Positions 45,075-55,249 are shown, counted from the first letter of the stretch. The stretch is 64,000 nt of DNA from Pseudomonadota bacterium (GCA_016720075.1 JADJXW010000002.1:1-64000); one strand, 5' to 3'. Program-made: numbers and translations. The notes: generated from the letters alone by a model not told the origin.

Positions 45075-45596
45075 TCAGCGCGGTCGGCGCGCTGCGGGCC
45101 AGTTCACCAGCACGCCCAGCGTGCCCAGCACCACCAGCCAGATCAGCACCCAGGCCGGCATGGCCAGACCCAGGAACGTCCAGTCGATCTTGGCGCACTC
45201 ACCCGAGCCGGTGAGCACCTTGCGCAGCACATCCATCGCCGGGAATACGTCCCACATGTAGTCGAGCGTGGCGCCGCACACCGGCACTTCGCCGGGCGGC
45301 AGCGACTGGATGTACAGGTGGCGGATGGCAACCCCGGAGCCCGCCACGGCCACCAGGCCGATCAGCACCGCAACCACGCGCCGCATGGCGCGCCAGCCGT
45401 CGGCCACCGTCACGGCGAGCGCGAAGGCCACCGCGAGGCCGATGATGGCGATGCGCTGGAAGACGCACAACGGGCAGGGCTCCAGGCCCCGGTAATGCTG
45501 CAGGAACAGCCCATAGCCCAGCAGGCCGAGGCAGAAAACCCCCACGCCAACGTTCACCAGGCGCCGCCGCGCGCGCAATGCCGCAATCAGGTTCAT
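45075..45596 (-). CDS. dsbB: Disulfide bond formation protein DsbB
   Basis: Inner-membrane enzyme that reoxidises DsbA and passes electrons to quinone. It has 173 residues with four membrane helices. The first periplasmic cysteine pair is in LEPCPLCVFQR (CxxC), and the second pair is in VPVCGATLDYMW and GECAKIDW. It lies 12 nt after phoU on the same strand and is convergent with dapE, their ends only 4 nt apart. Co-expression with phoU is likely but any functional link to phosphate is unknown. Confidence 0.96.
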   Translation of the reverse strand: MNLIAALRARRRLVNVGVGVFCLGLLGYGLFLQHYRGLEPCPLCVFQRIAIIGLAVAFALAVTVADGWRAMRRVVAVLIGLVAVAGSGVAIRHLYIQSLPPGEVPVCGATLDYMWDVFPAMDVLRKVLTGSGECAKIDWTFLGLAMPAWVLIWLVVLGTLGVLVNWPAARRPR

Positions 45597-45607
45597 TTCA
45601 TTCAGCC

Positions 45608-46339
45608 TTAGAGGGGGCGCGAGGCGGCCTCCTGCAGGTCGCGTTCCACGTCCTCGAGTTTGGTATGGCGCACATCCTTGCCGTGCACCATGTAGATCAC
45701 ATATTCGCAGATGTTCTTGGCGTGGTCACCCACCCGCTCCAGCGAGCGCACGATCCACATCACGTCCAGCGCGCGGCGTATGGACCGGGGGTCTTCCATC
45801 ATGAAGGTGATGCACTGGCGCTGGATGGCTTCGTATTCCTCGTCGACCATCCGGTCGCGCCGCGCCACGCGCACGGCCTGCTGCGAATCGAGCCGCGCAA
45901 AGGCGTCGAGCGCGTCATGGACCATCTCGGCGACGATGCGACCCATGTGCTTGATCTCGCGATAGCGGTTTTCGGGCCGCTCCATCGCCGCCAGGCGGGC
46001 GGAGATGTTGCCGATCTTCTCGCCCTCGTCGCCGATGCGCTCCAGGTCGGTGATGGTCTTGATGATCGCGACGATGAGCCTGAGGTCGCCGGCCGCCGGC
46101 GCGCGCGTGGCGAGGATGCGGCTGCACTCCTCGTCGATGGCCACTTCCATGCCGTTCACGGCCAGGTCATCGCGGGCGACCGATTCACCGAGCGAGCTGT
46201 CGCCCTCGATGAGGGAGTTGAGCGCTTTGGCGAGCAGTTCCTCGACCAGGCCACCCATGGCCAGCACGCGCGTGCGCACATGCTCCATGTCCTCGTTGAA
46301 GCGCCGCGAGATGTGTTGCGAGAGATCGGAGGTTTCCAT
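45608..46339 (-). CDS. phoU: Phosphate signalling protein PhoU
   Basis: Negative regulator that links the Pst transporter to PhoR. It has 243 residues in two PhoU three-helix repeats, with the acidic metal-binding motif E/DxxxD in MGGLVEELLAKAL and in IKHMGRIVAEMVHDAL. The opening LSQHISRRFNEDMEHVRTRV is characteristic. It follows phoR after 21 nt, so this window has phoB-phoR-phoU together and separate from the pst genes, which lie beyond dapE. Confidence 0.97.
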   Translation of the reverse strand: METSDLSQHISRRFNEDMEHVRTRVLAMGGLVEELLAKALNSLIEGDSSLGESVARDDLAVNGMEVAIDEECSRILATRAPAAGDLRLIVAIIKTITDLERIGDEGEKIGNISARLAAMERPENRYREIKHMGRIVAEMVHDALDAFARLDSQQAVRVARRDRMVDEEYEAIQRQCITFMMEDPRSIRRALDVMWIVRSLERVGDHAKNICEYVIYMVHGKDVRHTKLEDVERDLQEAASRPL

Positions 46340-46360
46340 GCTGTTTGTGCTCTGCCTGCT

Positions 46361-47688
46361 TCAGGCTGTGCGAATGGCCGGCGGGAGGTTTTCGCCACGG
46401 GCGCCGCCGATGACGCGCCGTGACGGGAATACACAGGAAAAGCGGCTGCCGACACCGGGCGTGCTCTGCACGTCGAGCGCAGCGCCATGATGCTGCAGCA
46501 CATGCTTGACGATTGCCAGACCCAGCCCGGAACCGCCGGCATCGCGCGAGCGGCCTTCGTCGACGCGATAGAACCGCTCGGTGAGCCGCGGCAGGTGCTC
46601 CGGCGCGATGCCCGGACCGGTGTCCTCGACCTCGAACCGGGCGGAGCCGTCCGCGTCGATCGACCAGCGCAGGCGCACGCGCCCCGTGTGCGGTGTGTAC
46701 TTCGCGGCGTTGTCGGCCAGATTCGAGAAGGCCGACAGCACTTCCGCCGGATCCCCCAGCAGCTTCGCATCGCTGGCCATGTCCAGCTGCACCTCCGGAT
46801 GGGAGGCGCGGGCGAGGATGTCCTTGCGCAGCACCGCGCACAGCGCCACCACGTCGATCGGCTCGCCCTGCACCTCGCGCTCGTTGGCGTCGAGGCGCGA
46901 CAGGTCCAGCAGGTCGCTGACGATGCCGTTCATGCGCTGCGTCTGGCGCTGCATTTCCGTCAGGGGCGCGCGCAGCGCGGGATCGAGCGCATCATCCTGC
47001 AGCAGAGTCTCGACGTAGCCGGTGACCACGGTCAGCGGCGAGCGCAGTTCGTGCGAGGCGTTGGCGACGAAATCCTTGCGCATGGATTCCAGCGCCACCT
47101 GGCGCGAGACATCGCGCACCAGCATCAGGCGCTGCTCGCGGCCGTAGGGCACCACCTGGAATGACAGATGCACCCGTGGCTCACCGCGCGCGAGCACATG
47201 CGGTTCGGCGAATTCACCCTGCTGCAGGTAGCGCGCCAGGGACGGTTCGCGGATCAGGTTGGTCAGCGCCATGCCATCGTCCACGCGGCGCCGCAGCCCC
47301 AGCAGGCGACCGGCGGTGCGGTTGAACCAGACGATCTCCCACTGGGCATTCAGGATGATGACGCCGTCGGGCATGGCGGCCGTGGACCGGCGCAGTTCCC
47401 GGAACAGCTCCAGCAGCCGCTGCTTGTGGAAGCGCTTGCGCCGGTGCAGTCGCACCACCTGCGACACCACGTCGCCCCACACGCCGCTGACGTCGGGCGG
47501 TGAGCGGTTGGCGCGATCGCGCAGCCAGCCGTCCAGCCAGAACAGGTTCATCAACTGCCAGCCCAGCGCCGCGGCCAGCGCCAGCGCGATGCCGCCTATC
47601 AGGCTGCCGAGCAACGCGCCCACCAGCGCGCCCAGCAGCACCACGCCGCCCAGCCTCGCGAGCAGGAACCATACCGCCGGCGGGAGAT

Positions 47689-47692
<4 letters not shown>
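46361..47692 (-). CDS. phoR: Phosphate regulon sensor histidine kinase PhoR
   Basis: Membrane histidine kinase that phosphorylates PhoB when phosphate is scarce. It has 443 residues: two N-terminal membrane helices with almost no periplasmic loop (about 5-50), a PAS domain (about 95-200, MPDGVIILNAQWEIVWFN), the H box NASHELRSPL, N box NLADNAAKYT, and G boxes DTGPGIA and GSGLGLAIV. The start overlaps the phoB stop as ATGA. Confidence 0.97.
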
Positions 47693-48393
<701 letters not shown>

Positions 48394-48427
48394 TTCCGGG
48401 ACTTTCTGCTCTGGTGCCGCTAATTTC

Positions 48428-48456
48428 ATGACAGACCTGTTACAGGCATCTTACAA
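48428..48456 (-). promoter_or_regulatory. phoB: Triple-half-site Pho box at phoB
   Basis: On the minus strand three 7-bp half-sites follow each other with exact 4-bp spacers: TTGTAAG, CTGTAAC and CTGTCAT. The last is identical to the consensus and the spacing is the 11-bp periodicity of PhoB binding. It indicates autoregulation of phoB-phoR(-phoU). The -10 element of such promoters lies about 10 bp further on, which would place the transcript start downstream of ATG 48429. Confidence 0.85.
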
Positions 48457-48466
48457 CCGGCGCTTT

Positions 48467-49162
48467 TCACCGCCTCACATGGGCGACCTGGTCCCTCAGA
48501 TACACCGGTTGGGCGGTGGCGGCGTCCTGCCAGCCCTTGCCGCCACGCAGATCGGCCGCCGCGAGCCGGGCGATGTCGGCCGCATGCGGTTCGGCTTCGG
48601 CGAGCACGGCACCGGGTTGCAGCCCCAGCCCGGGCGCCATCGATGGGAAGGCCGAAAAGCCGCGGCCCGCCGCCGCCGCAACCCTGCCGCGCAGCGACTC
48701 GGGCAGATCCTGCACCGGCCCCACGGCCTCACCCAGCAGCGCCTCGCCGGGCAGATCCGCCACCGCGTCGAAAACGCCCCAGTAGATTTCCCCCATCCGC
48801 GCATCCATCGCGGCCAGCAGCAGGCTGCCAGCGGGCGGCGCGACCGCCAGGGGCCTGGCCTGCGCCGCCAGCGCCCGCAGATCCGATACACCCAGCACCG
48901 GCAGGTCTGCCCCCAGCGCCAGGCCCTGCGTGACCGACGCAGCCACGCGCACGCCGGTGAATGACCCTGGACCGCGTCCATATGCAATGCCATCGAGCAT
49001 GCGCAGGCTGGCGTCCGCTTCGGCCAGCAGCTCCTCGATCAGCGGCAGGATCAGCGTGGCGTGATCGCGGGCCGTATCGACCGAGCGCACCAGCAGCCCG
49101 GCATCGCTGAACAGCGCCACCGAGCAGCGCGCGCTTGCCGTATCCAGCGCCAGGAACTTCAT
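48467..49162 (-). CDS. tsaB: tRNA threonylcarbamoyladenosine biosynthesis protein TsaB
   Basis: Partner of TsaD and TsaE in making the t6A modification of tRNAs reading ANN codons. It has 231 residues of the ASKHA fold, with LALDTASARCSVALF and the family-typical YGRGPGSFTGVRVAASVTQGLA. It starts overlapping the yoaA stop by 4 nt, an arrangement also found in E. coli. Only 37 nt lie between its stop and the phoB frame, and that gap holds the Pho box. Confidence 0.96.
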   Translation of the reverse strand: MKFLALDTASARCSVALFSDAGLLVRSVDTARDHATLILPLIEELLAEADASLRMLDGIAYGRGPGSFTGVRVAASVTQGLALGADLPVLGVSDLRALAAQARPLAVAPPAGSLLLAAMDARMGEIYWGVFDAVADLPGEALLGEAVGPVQDLPESLRGRVAAAAGRGFSAFPSMAPGLGLQPGAVLAEAEPHAADIARLAAADLRGGKGWQDAATAQPVYLRDQVAHVRR

Positions 49163-51093
49163 GCGCAGCGCGAGAGCATGTCGCGCACATCGGCGAGGCT
49201 GCGCGTGCGCTTCATGGGCGGCAGCGCATCGAGCAGCTTGCGTCCATATCCCTTGCCGTAGAGCCGCGGATCGAAGATGGCGACGACGCCGGTGTCGGTC
49301 TCGCTGCGGATCAGGCGCCCCACTCCCTGCTGCAGCGCCAGCGCCGCCTCGGGCAGCTGGAAATCCTGGAAGGGATTGCCTCCCTGCTCGCGCACCTGGC
49401 GCGCGCGGGCGCGCGTGACCGGATCATCCGGCGAGGCGAAGGGCAAACGGTCGATCACCACCAGCCGCAGCGCGGATCCGCGCACGTCCACGCCTTCCCA
49501 GAAGCTGGACGTGCCCAGCAGCACCGCATCGCCATGCTCGCGGAATTCCCGCAGCAGCTGCTCGCGCGGCGCCTCACCCTGCACCAGCAGGTGGAACGAC
49601 CCGCCGGCGCGCGACTTCCACTGCTCGCGCAGGCTGCGCGCCGCGTGTTCCAGCGCGCGATGACTGGTGAACAGCAGGAACGTGCCGCCACCAGCCATCT
49701 CCACCAGACCTGCCGCAGAGCGCACGACGGCGGGCATGTACTCGGGCGAGGACGGGTCGGGCATGTCGGCCGGCACGTAGAGCAGCGCCTGGTTCCCGTA
49801 GTCGAAGGGACTGCCGATGCGAAGCTGCTCGCACCGGTCCTCGATGCCGAGCCTGGAAATGTAGTGCGAGAAATCGCCCGCCACCGAGAGCGTGGCCGAC
49901 GTGAACACCCAGGCCATGGGCCGGGCGGTGAGCACATTGCGCAGCAGCGCGCCGACATTGAACGGCACCACCTGGCAGTTGAAACCGCGCGCGCTGGCGC
50001 CCAGCAGCCGCGCGCCCTCGGCGATGCTGGTGTCGAGCACTTCGTCCAGCGTGCCTGCGATTTCCGTTGCGCGCAGCGCCGCCTGCACGATGGCGTCGCC
50101 CGATTGCAGCCCCTGCAGCGCATCGGCCAGTTCGCACAGGGCTTCGACCACGGCGCGCAGCGTCGCATCCACCGCGGGCAGGTTTTCTTCCCACGCCACC
50201 CGGGCGTTGCCGGCCGCGGATTGCGCCGCCTTCTGCGCCGCGACCTGTGCCGTACGCAGGCGCGCCTCTTCCGGCGCGAGCCGCCGGGGCTCGAAACCGG
50301 ATTCCAGCAGCAGCGCCGGCAGGTCGGACAGCAACTGGTCGATCTTGCGCGAGTTGAAGCTGGTGCCGAAGAACTGCCCCGCGAGTTCCGGCAGCTGGTG
50401 GGCTTCGTCGAGGATCACCGCATCGGCGCTGGGCAGGATGTCCCCATACCCTTCTTCCTTCAGCGCGAGGTCCGCCAGCAGCAGATGGTGGTTGACGACG
50501 ACGATGTCGGCGTCGTTGGCGCGGCGGCGCGCCGCGAAGACATGGCAGCGCGCGAAATCGGCACAGCGGTTCGCCGTGCAGCTGTCGCGCGTGGAGGTGA
50601 TGCGCTCGCGCAGCGGATGTCCATCAGACAGCTCCACCAGTTCCGCCAGATCACCCTCGATGGTCGACTGCGCCCAGGAGGCCACGCGGCCCCCCAACCC
50701 CCGTTCCAGCGCAGACTCCAGCGGCAGCTCCGACGGCAGGCGCCTGAGCCGGTCGAGGCACAGGTAATTGGCGCGGCCCTTGAGCAGCGCCACGGTGGCG
50801 GCCCGCCCCAGCGCTGAAGCCAGCAGCGGCAGGTCACGATGGAACAGCTGGTCCTGCAGCGTGCGCGTGCCGGTGGAGATGATGATCCGCCGGCCCGACA
50901 GCAGCGCCGGCACCAGGTAGGCGAATGTCTTGCCGATGCCCGTGCCGGCTTCGGCCACCAGCCAGCCACGCTCCTCGATGCAGCGCGCCACATGGGCGGC
51001 CAGCTGCTGCTGCGCCGCACGCGGCCGAAAGCCCGGCACCGCTCGCGCGAGCGGGCCATCTTCACCGAGTATTTCGTTCAATTCCTGCGGCAT
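49159..51093 (-). CDS. yoaA: YoaA-type ATP-dependent DNA helicase (XPD/DinG family)
   Basis: Superfamily 2 iron-sulfur helicase involved in replication-fork repair. About 644 residues from ATG 51093, where MPQELNEILG begins; the longer frame adds 13 doubtful codons. Walker A is VAEAGTGIGKTFAYLVPAL, the DEAH box is VILDEAHQLPEL, and late motifs are TSSFWEGVDVRG and QGVGRLIRSETDTG. The 4Fe-4S cluster cysteines are in NYLCLDRL and DSCTANRCADFARCHV. It forms an operon with tsaB and is divergent from pckG. Confidence 0.95.
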   Translation of the reverse strand: MPQELNEILGEDGPLARAVPGFRPRAAQQQLAAHVARCIEERGWLVAEAGTGIGKTFAYLVPALLSGRRIIISTGTRTLQDQLFHRDLPLLASALGRAATVALLKGRANYLCLDRLRRLPSELPLESALERGLGGRVASWAQSTIEGDLAELVELSDGHPLRERITSTRDSCTANRCADFARCHVFAARRRANDADIVVVNHHLLLADLALKEEGYGDILPSADAVILDEAHQLPELAGQFFGTSFNSRKIDQLLSDLPALLLESGFEPRRLAPEEARLRTAQVAAQKAAQSAAGNARVAWEENLPAVDATLRAVVEALCELADALQGLQSGDAIVQAALRATEIAGTLDEVLDTSIAEGARLLGASARGFNCQVVPFNVGALLRNVLTARPMAWVFTSATLSVAGDFSHYISRLGIEDRCEQLRIGSPFDYGNQALLYVPADMPDPSSPEYMPAVVRSAAGLVEMAGGGTFLLFTSHRALEHAARSLREQWKSRAGGSFHLLVQGEAPREQLLREFREHGDAVLLGTSSFWEGVDVRGSALRLVVIDRLPFASPDDPVTRARARQVREQGGNPFQDFQLPEAALALQQGVGRLIRSETDTGVVAIFDPRLYGKGYGRKLLDALPPMKRTRSLADVRDMLSRCA

Positions 51094-51251
51094 TGCGAAC
51101 GGCACAGTCCACTGAAGTGCATGCGGCGTCAATCACCGTAAGTACTGGAGAATGCTGGATTGTGCGATGCACCATAATCCACCCGAAGACCCGTCACTCC
51201 GGCATTCTGTCACCGATTGCTGGCTAGGCAACCGCTGGACCTCTGGCTGGG

Positions 51252-51257
51252 TATACT
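51252..51257 (+). promoter_or_regulatory. Possible -10 element of pckG
   Basis: TATACT, 40 nt before the pckG start, with a nearby upstream TG (TGGGTATACT). No good -35 hexamer is found at 16-18 nt, so an activator or an extended -10 type promoter would be needed. The 204-nt gap also serves divergent yoaA. Confidence 0.3.
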
Positions 51258-51297
51258 CTCGGTCCTTCCAACCATCCACTGTCGACAGGAATCCGAC

Positions 51298-53073
51298 ATG
51301 GCCACAGCCCCGAATGCCTTCGTACCGCTCGCTGAAGTCTCCCGTGAGGTCGCCAGCTGGGTGACGCAGGTGGCCGGGCTGACCACTCCGGACCAGATCC
51401 ACTGGTGCGATGGGTCCCCCGCCGAGACGGCCCGCCTGCGCAATGAGCTGATCGCGCGCAAGGAGCTCTCGCCGCTCAACGAGAAGACCTTCCCCGACTG
51501 CCACATCGCCTATTCGCATCCCAGCGACGTTGCGCGCGTCGAGCACCTGACCTTCATCTGCACGAAGAACCAGGAAGACGCCGGCCCGAACAACAACTGG
51601 ATGGCGCCCGACGAGGCCAAGGCCCAGATGAACGCCCTGTACAAGGGCTGCATGAAGGGCCGCACGCTCTACGTGGTGCCCTACTGCATGGGTCCGATCG
51701 ACTCGCCGTATTCGCGCTGCGGCGTCGAGATCACGGACAGCGCCTACGTGGTGCTGAACATGGGCATCATGACGCGCATGGGTCGCCCGGCACTCGAGCG
51801 CATCGCGGCCGACGGCGGCAAGTTCGTGAAGGGCCTGCACTCGGTGGGCGAACTCGACCCGAACCGCCGTTTCATCATGCACTTCCCCGAAGAGCTCTCG
51901 ATCCAGTCCTTCGGCTCGGGCTACGGCGGCAACGCGCTGCTGGGCAAGAAATGCCATGCGCTGCGCATCGCCTCGTACCAGGCGCGCACCGAAGGCTGGC
52001 TCGCCGAGCACATGCTGATCGTGGGCCTCAAGAGCCCCAAGGGCGAGCTGCACTACGTGGCCTGCGCCTTCCCGTCGGCCTGCGGCAAGACCAACCTCGC
52101 GATGCTGATCCCGCCGGCCACGATGCCGGGCTGGGAAGTGTTCACCGTCGGCGATGACATCTGCTGGATGCAGCCAGGCCCCGATGGCCGGCTGTGGGCC
52201 ATCAACCCGGAGTCGGGTTACTTCGGCGTGGCGCCGGGCACCAGCCCGAAGACCAACAAGAACGCCTACGACATGATCCGCAAGGACACGCTGTTCACCA
52301 ACGTGGCCCTGACCGCCGACAACGAACCCTGGTGGGAAGGCATCGGCGGCGGCACGCCGGTCACCGACTGGCAGGGTCGTCCGTATGACGCGAAGAATGG
52401 TCCCGCCGCGCACCCGAATGCGCGCTTCACCGTCAGCGCCGTGTACAACCCGGCATATACCAAGGAAGCCGAGAACCCGAAGGGCGTGCCCATCTCGGCC
52501 ATCGTCTTCGGCGGTCGCCGCCGCGAGATCGCGCCGCTGGTGTACGAAGCCCGCAGCTGGCAGCACGGCGTGCTGGTCGGCGCCTCGGTGGCCTCGGAAA
52601 CCACTGCCGCCGCCACCGGCGCGGTGGGCGTGGTGCGCCGCGATTCCATGGCGATGAAGCCCTTCTGCGGCTACAACTTCGGCGACTATTTCCAGCACTG
52701 GCTGAACGTGGGCGCCAAGCTCAAGAACCCGCCGAAGATCTTCCACGTCAACTGGTTCCGCCAGGGCAGCGACGGCAAGTTCCTGTGGCCGGGCTTCGGC
52801 GACAACCTGCGCGTGCTGTCGTGGATGCTGGAGCGTGTTGCCGGTCGCGCCGGTGCGAAGGAAACCGCCATCGGCAACCTGCCCCGTCCGGAAGACCTGA
52901 ACCTGGCTGGCCTCGACATCAAGTCCGAGGTGGTCGAGGAACTGCTGTCGGTGAAGCAGGATGCGTGGCGCAAGGAAGCTGCCGACATCCGCACCTACCT
53001 GGGCGAGTTCGGCGCCCGCACGCCGAAGGCGATGTACGCGGAGCTCGACGGCGTCGAGCAGCGGCTGAGCTAG
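51298..53073 (+). CDS. pckG: Phosphoenolpyruvate carboxykinase (GTP)
   Basis: Converts oxaloacetate to phosphoenolpyruvate with GTP, the entry step of gluconeogenesis. It has 591 residues. The kinase loop with the reactive cysteine is FPSACGKTNLAML; VGDDICWM carries a metal-binding Asp; CDGSPAETARLRNEL, SPYSRCGVEITDS and FGGRRREIAPLV are further GTP-type signatures. ATG 51298 matches the family N-terminus; the upstream 27 codons lie in the promoter region. It stands alone, convergent with the cyclase-FHA gene with a 4-nt gap. Confidence 0.97.
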   Translation: MATAPNAFVPLAEVSREVASWVTQVAGLTTPDQIHWCDGSPAETARLRNELIARKELSPLNEKTFPDCHIAYSHPSDVARVEHLTFICTKNQEDAGPNNNWMAPDEAKAQMNALYKGCMKGRTLYVVPYCMGPIDSPYSRCGVEITDSAYVVLNMGIMTRMGRPALERIAADGGKFVKGLHSVGELDPNRRFIMHFPEELSIQSFGSGYGGNALLGKKCHALRIASYQARTEGWLAEHMLIVGLKSPKGELHYVACAFPSACGKTNLAMLIPPATMPGWEVFTVGDDICWMQPGPDGRLWAINPESGYFGVAPGTSPKTNKNAYDMIRKDTLFTNVALTADNEPWWEGIGGGTPVTDWQGRPYDAKNGPAAHPNARFTVSAVYNPAYTKEAENPKGVPISAIVFGGRRREIAPLVYEARSWQHGVLVGASVASETTAAATGAVGVVRRDSMAMKPFCGYNFGDYFQHWLNVGAKLKNPPKIFHVNWFRQGSDGKFLWPGFGDNLRVLSWMLERVAGRAGAKETAIGNLPRPEDLNLAGLDIKSEVVEELLSVKQDAWRKEAADIRTYLGEFGARTPKAMYAELDGVEQRLS

Positions 53074-53077
53074 CCTT

Positions 53078-54025
53078 TCAGGTCTCTTCGCAGACGAATC
53101 GAATCGTCTGCGGCGATTCGGCCTCGGGCACCTTGCCGAGGCCGATCATCCCCGCGCCCTTCAGCTGCATGCTGTCGCGGCGCACGAACGATTCCTCGCC
53201 ATCCGCCGCGTTCACGAACGTGCCGTTGGTGCTCTGGTCGATGAGCAGGAATTTGCCGCGGGAAAGCTCGATGCGCGCATGGATGCGCGAGATCAGGTTG
53301 CCGCGGATGACGAAGTCGTTCTCGTCGGCGCGGCCAATGGTGATGTGCTGCTTCTGGTCATCGATGACCAGTTCCTTTTCCGCCGTCACCAGCCGCAGGC
53401 GCTGGGCCTTGCGGTCACTGCTGCCACCCATGGCGATGGACGGCAGCATGCTGGTCACATCTTCCGAATGCCAGATGGCCTCGAACAGCGTCACCTCGGC
53501 GCCCTGACCCTTCAGCAGCGCGATGTCGATCTGGCGCACCGAGGCGCGCCACTCGGGCGAGAGCCGCTCCACCGTGGCCGCCGTCGTCATGATCTGGCCG
53601 GACTTGGCCTGGCTGGTCATGCGGTTCGCCGTGTGCACGGTGGCGCCGAAAACGTCCTTGCTCTCGAGCACCACGGGGCCGAAGTGACACCCGATGCGCA
53701 CCGCCACCGACTGGCCCTCCACCTGCAGCGCGGGATGCGTGGAAATCTGGCGCTGGATCTGGGCGGCGGCGTTCAGCGCATCGTCGGCCGTGGGAAAGGT
53801 GGCCATGACCTCATCGCCCATGGTCTTGATGACGGTGCCGTTGTTCTGTTCGGCGCCGGCCGTCATCAGGTCGATGCACAGCGAGACGATCTCGCGCGCG
53901 CGCTGATCGCCAAGGACTTCATAGATGCGGGTCGATCCGACTACGTCGGAGAACAGAACCGCCAGCTCGATATCCGTACCCATGCCGCCCAGGAAAGTGT
54001 GAACCAGTTCACAAGATTGAGGCAT
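53078..54025 (-). CDS. Class III adenylate/guanylate cyclase-like protein with C-terminal FHA domain
   Basis: A 315-residue soluble protein. Residues about 18-175 form a class III nucleotide cyclase domain: FSDVVGSTRIYEVLGD and KTMGDEVMATF carry the two metal-binding Asp. Where many cyclases have VNxAAR, this protein has VHTANR, so the transition-state Asn is His while Arg is kept. Residues about 225-300 are an FHA phosphothreonine-binding domain (IGRADENDFVIRG, SRIHARIEL, STNGTFVN). It could make a cyclic nucleotide in response to a phosphorylated partner, but activity is unproven. An alternative start is the ATG 14 codons later (53983). The stem at 53089-53112 lies inside its 3' end. Confidence 0.88.
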   Translation of the reverse strand: MPQSCELVHTFLGGMGTDIELAVLFSDVVGSTRIYEVLGDQRAREIVSLCIDLMTAGAEQNNGTVIKTMGDEVMATFPTADDALNAAAQIQRQISTHPALQVEGQSVAVRIGCHFGPVVLESKDVFGATVHTANRMTSQAKSGQIMTTAATVERLSPEWRASVRQIDIALLKGQGAEVTLFEAIWHSEDVTSMLPSIAMGGSSDRKAQRLRLVTAEKELVIDDQKQHITIGRADENDFVIRGNLISRIHARIELSRGKFLLIDQSTNGTFVNAADGEESFVRRDSMQLKGAGMIGLGKVPEAESPQTIRFVCEET

Positions 54026-54100
54026 GCGTGTCCCGAAAACAAGCCAAGCCGACCAAACAAGGCCATCCGGACAGCCACTTAGGCGCGACTTGCAACCTGC

Positions 54101-55249
54101 TTACGCAGCTAGCGCGGCTATCCCTGCGGCTTGCTTGAAGACTTCGTCCAGGGCGAGGCCCCGCTGCACTTCCGCCGACAGCAGGTGCCGCAACTCCTTG
54201 GCGCCGGGACGACCGGAAAGCAGACCCAGCATGTGGCGCGTGATGGCATGCGGGCGGGTGCCGGCCTGCTGCTCGCGCAGCACGTAGTCCTGCATTGCTT
54301 CGAGAATGCGGGCGATGGCGACCTTTGGCTGCAGAGGCCTGCCGGCCTGCTCGGCCTCGAGCTCGGCGAGAAGCCAGGGGCGATGGTAGGCCTCGCGGCC
54401 GACCATGATGCCGTCGAAGCGTCCCAGCGCCGCCAGCGCCTGCTCCCGCGTACGGATACCGCCATTGACCACCACGGGGATGCCCCGCAGCACCTCACGA
54501 AGTCGCTCCACCACATCGAAGCGCAGCGGCGGCACGCTGCGGTTCTCGTGCGGCGACCAGCCTCCCAGCACCGCCTTGCGGGCATGCACGATCAGCGCAT
54601 CGGCGCCGGCCACCACCAGGCCCCGCGCGAAGTCCTCGAGCGCGCGCCAGTCGGTGTCATCAAAGCGTTCCGCGGCCGCAGTCAGCTCCGCGGATCTCGC
54701 GCCCTCGGCACGCAGCACCACGCCCACGCGAAGCTTCACGGTGACCGGTATTCGCACCGCTGCTTTCATGGCCGCCACGCATTCGGCCACGCGCACGCCA
54801 TCGAGCATCAGGCAGGCGCCGAAAGAGCCAGCCTGCACCCGCTCGCTGGGGCAGCCGCAGTTCAGGTTCACCTCGCGGTAGCCGGCATCGGCAGCGATGC
54901 GGGCCGCTTCGGCCAGGGCCGCGGGCTCCGAACCCCCGAGCTGGATCGCCAGCGGCTGCTCCTGCGGCGCGTACTGCAGCAGTCGCGCCCGGTCCCCGCG
55001 GATGATGGCGGCGGCATGGATCATTTCGGTGTAGAGCAGCACCGAGGGCGAGAACTGCCGCAGGAAGAAGCGGCAGTGGCGGTCGGTCCAGTCCATCATG
55101 GGGGCGACGGACACTCTGCGATCAACGGATTCGCTGCGTTTCTCGACGGAAATGCCTAATTCAGTAGAGTCTTCCACTCGAGTCGTTTCTGCGGGTTTTC
55201 TGCGGACTCCGGGTACTTTATCGTTTGCCGGGAGACATTGGTGAGACAT
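54101..55249 (-). CDS. dusA: tRNA-dihydrouridine(20/20a) synthase DusA
   Basis: Flavoenzyme reducing uridines in the D-loop of tRNAs. The conserved body starts SVAPMMDWTDRHCRFFLRQF, contains the catalytic cysteine in NLNCGCPSERVQAGSFG, VKLRVGV, HARKAVLGGWSPHENR, NGGIRTREQAL and GREAYHRPW. The start is uncertain. ATG 55249 has GGAG six bases upstream and adds about 45 residues; GTG 55114 sits directly before SVAPMMDW but has no clear ribosome binding site. The extra 45 residues are encoded by the 114-bp sequence that recurs at 56617-56730. dusA 5' ends are a known integration target of one group of tyrosine integrases. Confidence 0.94.
   Translation of the reverse strand: MSHQCLPANDKVPGVRRKPAETTRVEDSTELGISVEKRSESVDRRVSVAPMMDWTDRHCRFFLRQFSPSVLLYTEMIHAAAIIRGDRARLLQYAPQEQPLAIQLGGSEPAALAEAARIAADAGYREVNLNCGCPSERVQAGSFGACLMLDGVRVAECVAAMKAAVRIPVTVKLRVGVVLRAEGARSAELTAAAERFDDTDWRALEDFARGLVVAGADALIVHARKAVLGGWSPHENRSVPPLRFDVVERLREVLRGIPVVVNGGIRTREQALAALGRFDGIMVGREAYHRPWLLAELEAEQAGRPLQPKVAIARILEAMQDYVLREQQAGTRPHAITRHMLGLLSGRPGAKELRHLLSAEVQRGLALDEVFKQAAGIAALAA
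55119..55232. repeat. 114-bp direct repeat, copy A (dusA upstream end)
   Basis: Aligns without gaps to copy B at 56617-56730, with 76 of 114 identical bases by hand count (67 percent). Best blocks are ATTCGCTG, TCTCGACGGAAA and TCGTTTCTGCGGG. Similarity stops just before the dusA SVAPMMDW codons. In the dusA frame both copies encode a similar peptide (PAETTRV / PAETIRV, and SVEKRSESVDRR / SVETDSESTDRR). Confidence 0.7.

Noticed and set aside
51133..52746. Open frame of 537 codons on the minus strand
   Set aside because: Antisense to pckG, which has full family similarity.
53089..53112. 9-bp perfect inverted repeat CGCAGACGA/TCGTCTGCG as pckG terminator
   Set aside because: It lies inside the 3' coding end of the cyclase-FHA gene and has no T tract; it may act weakly, but I cannot support a terminator call.
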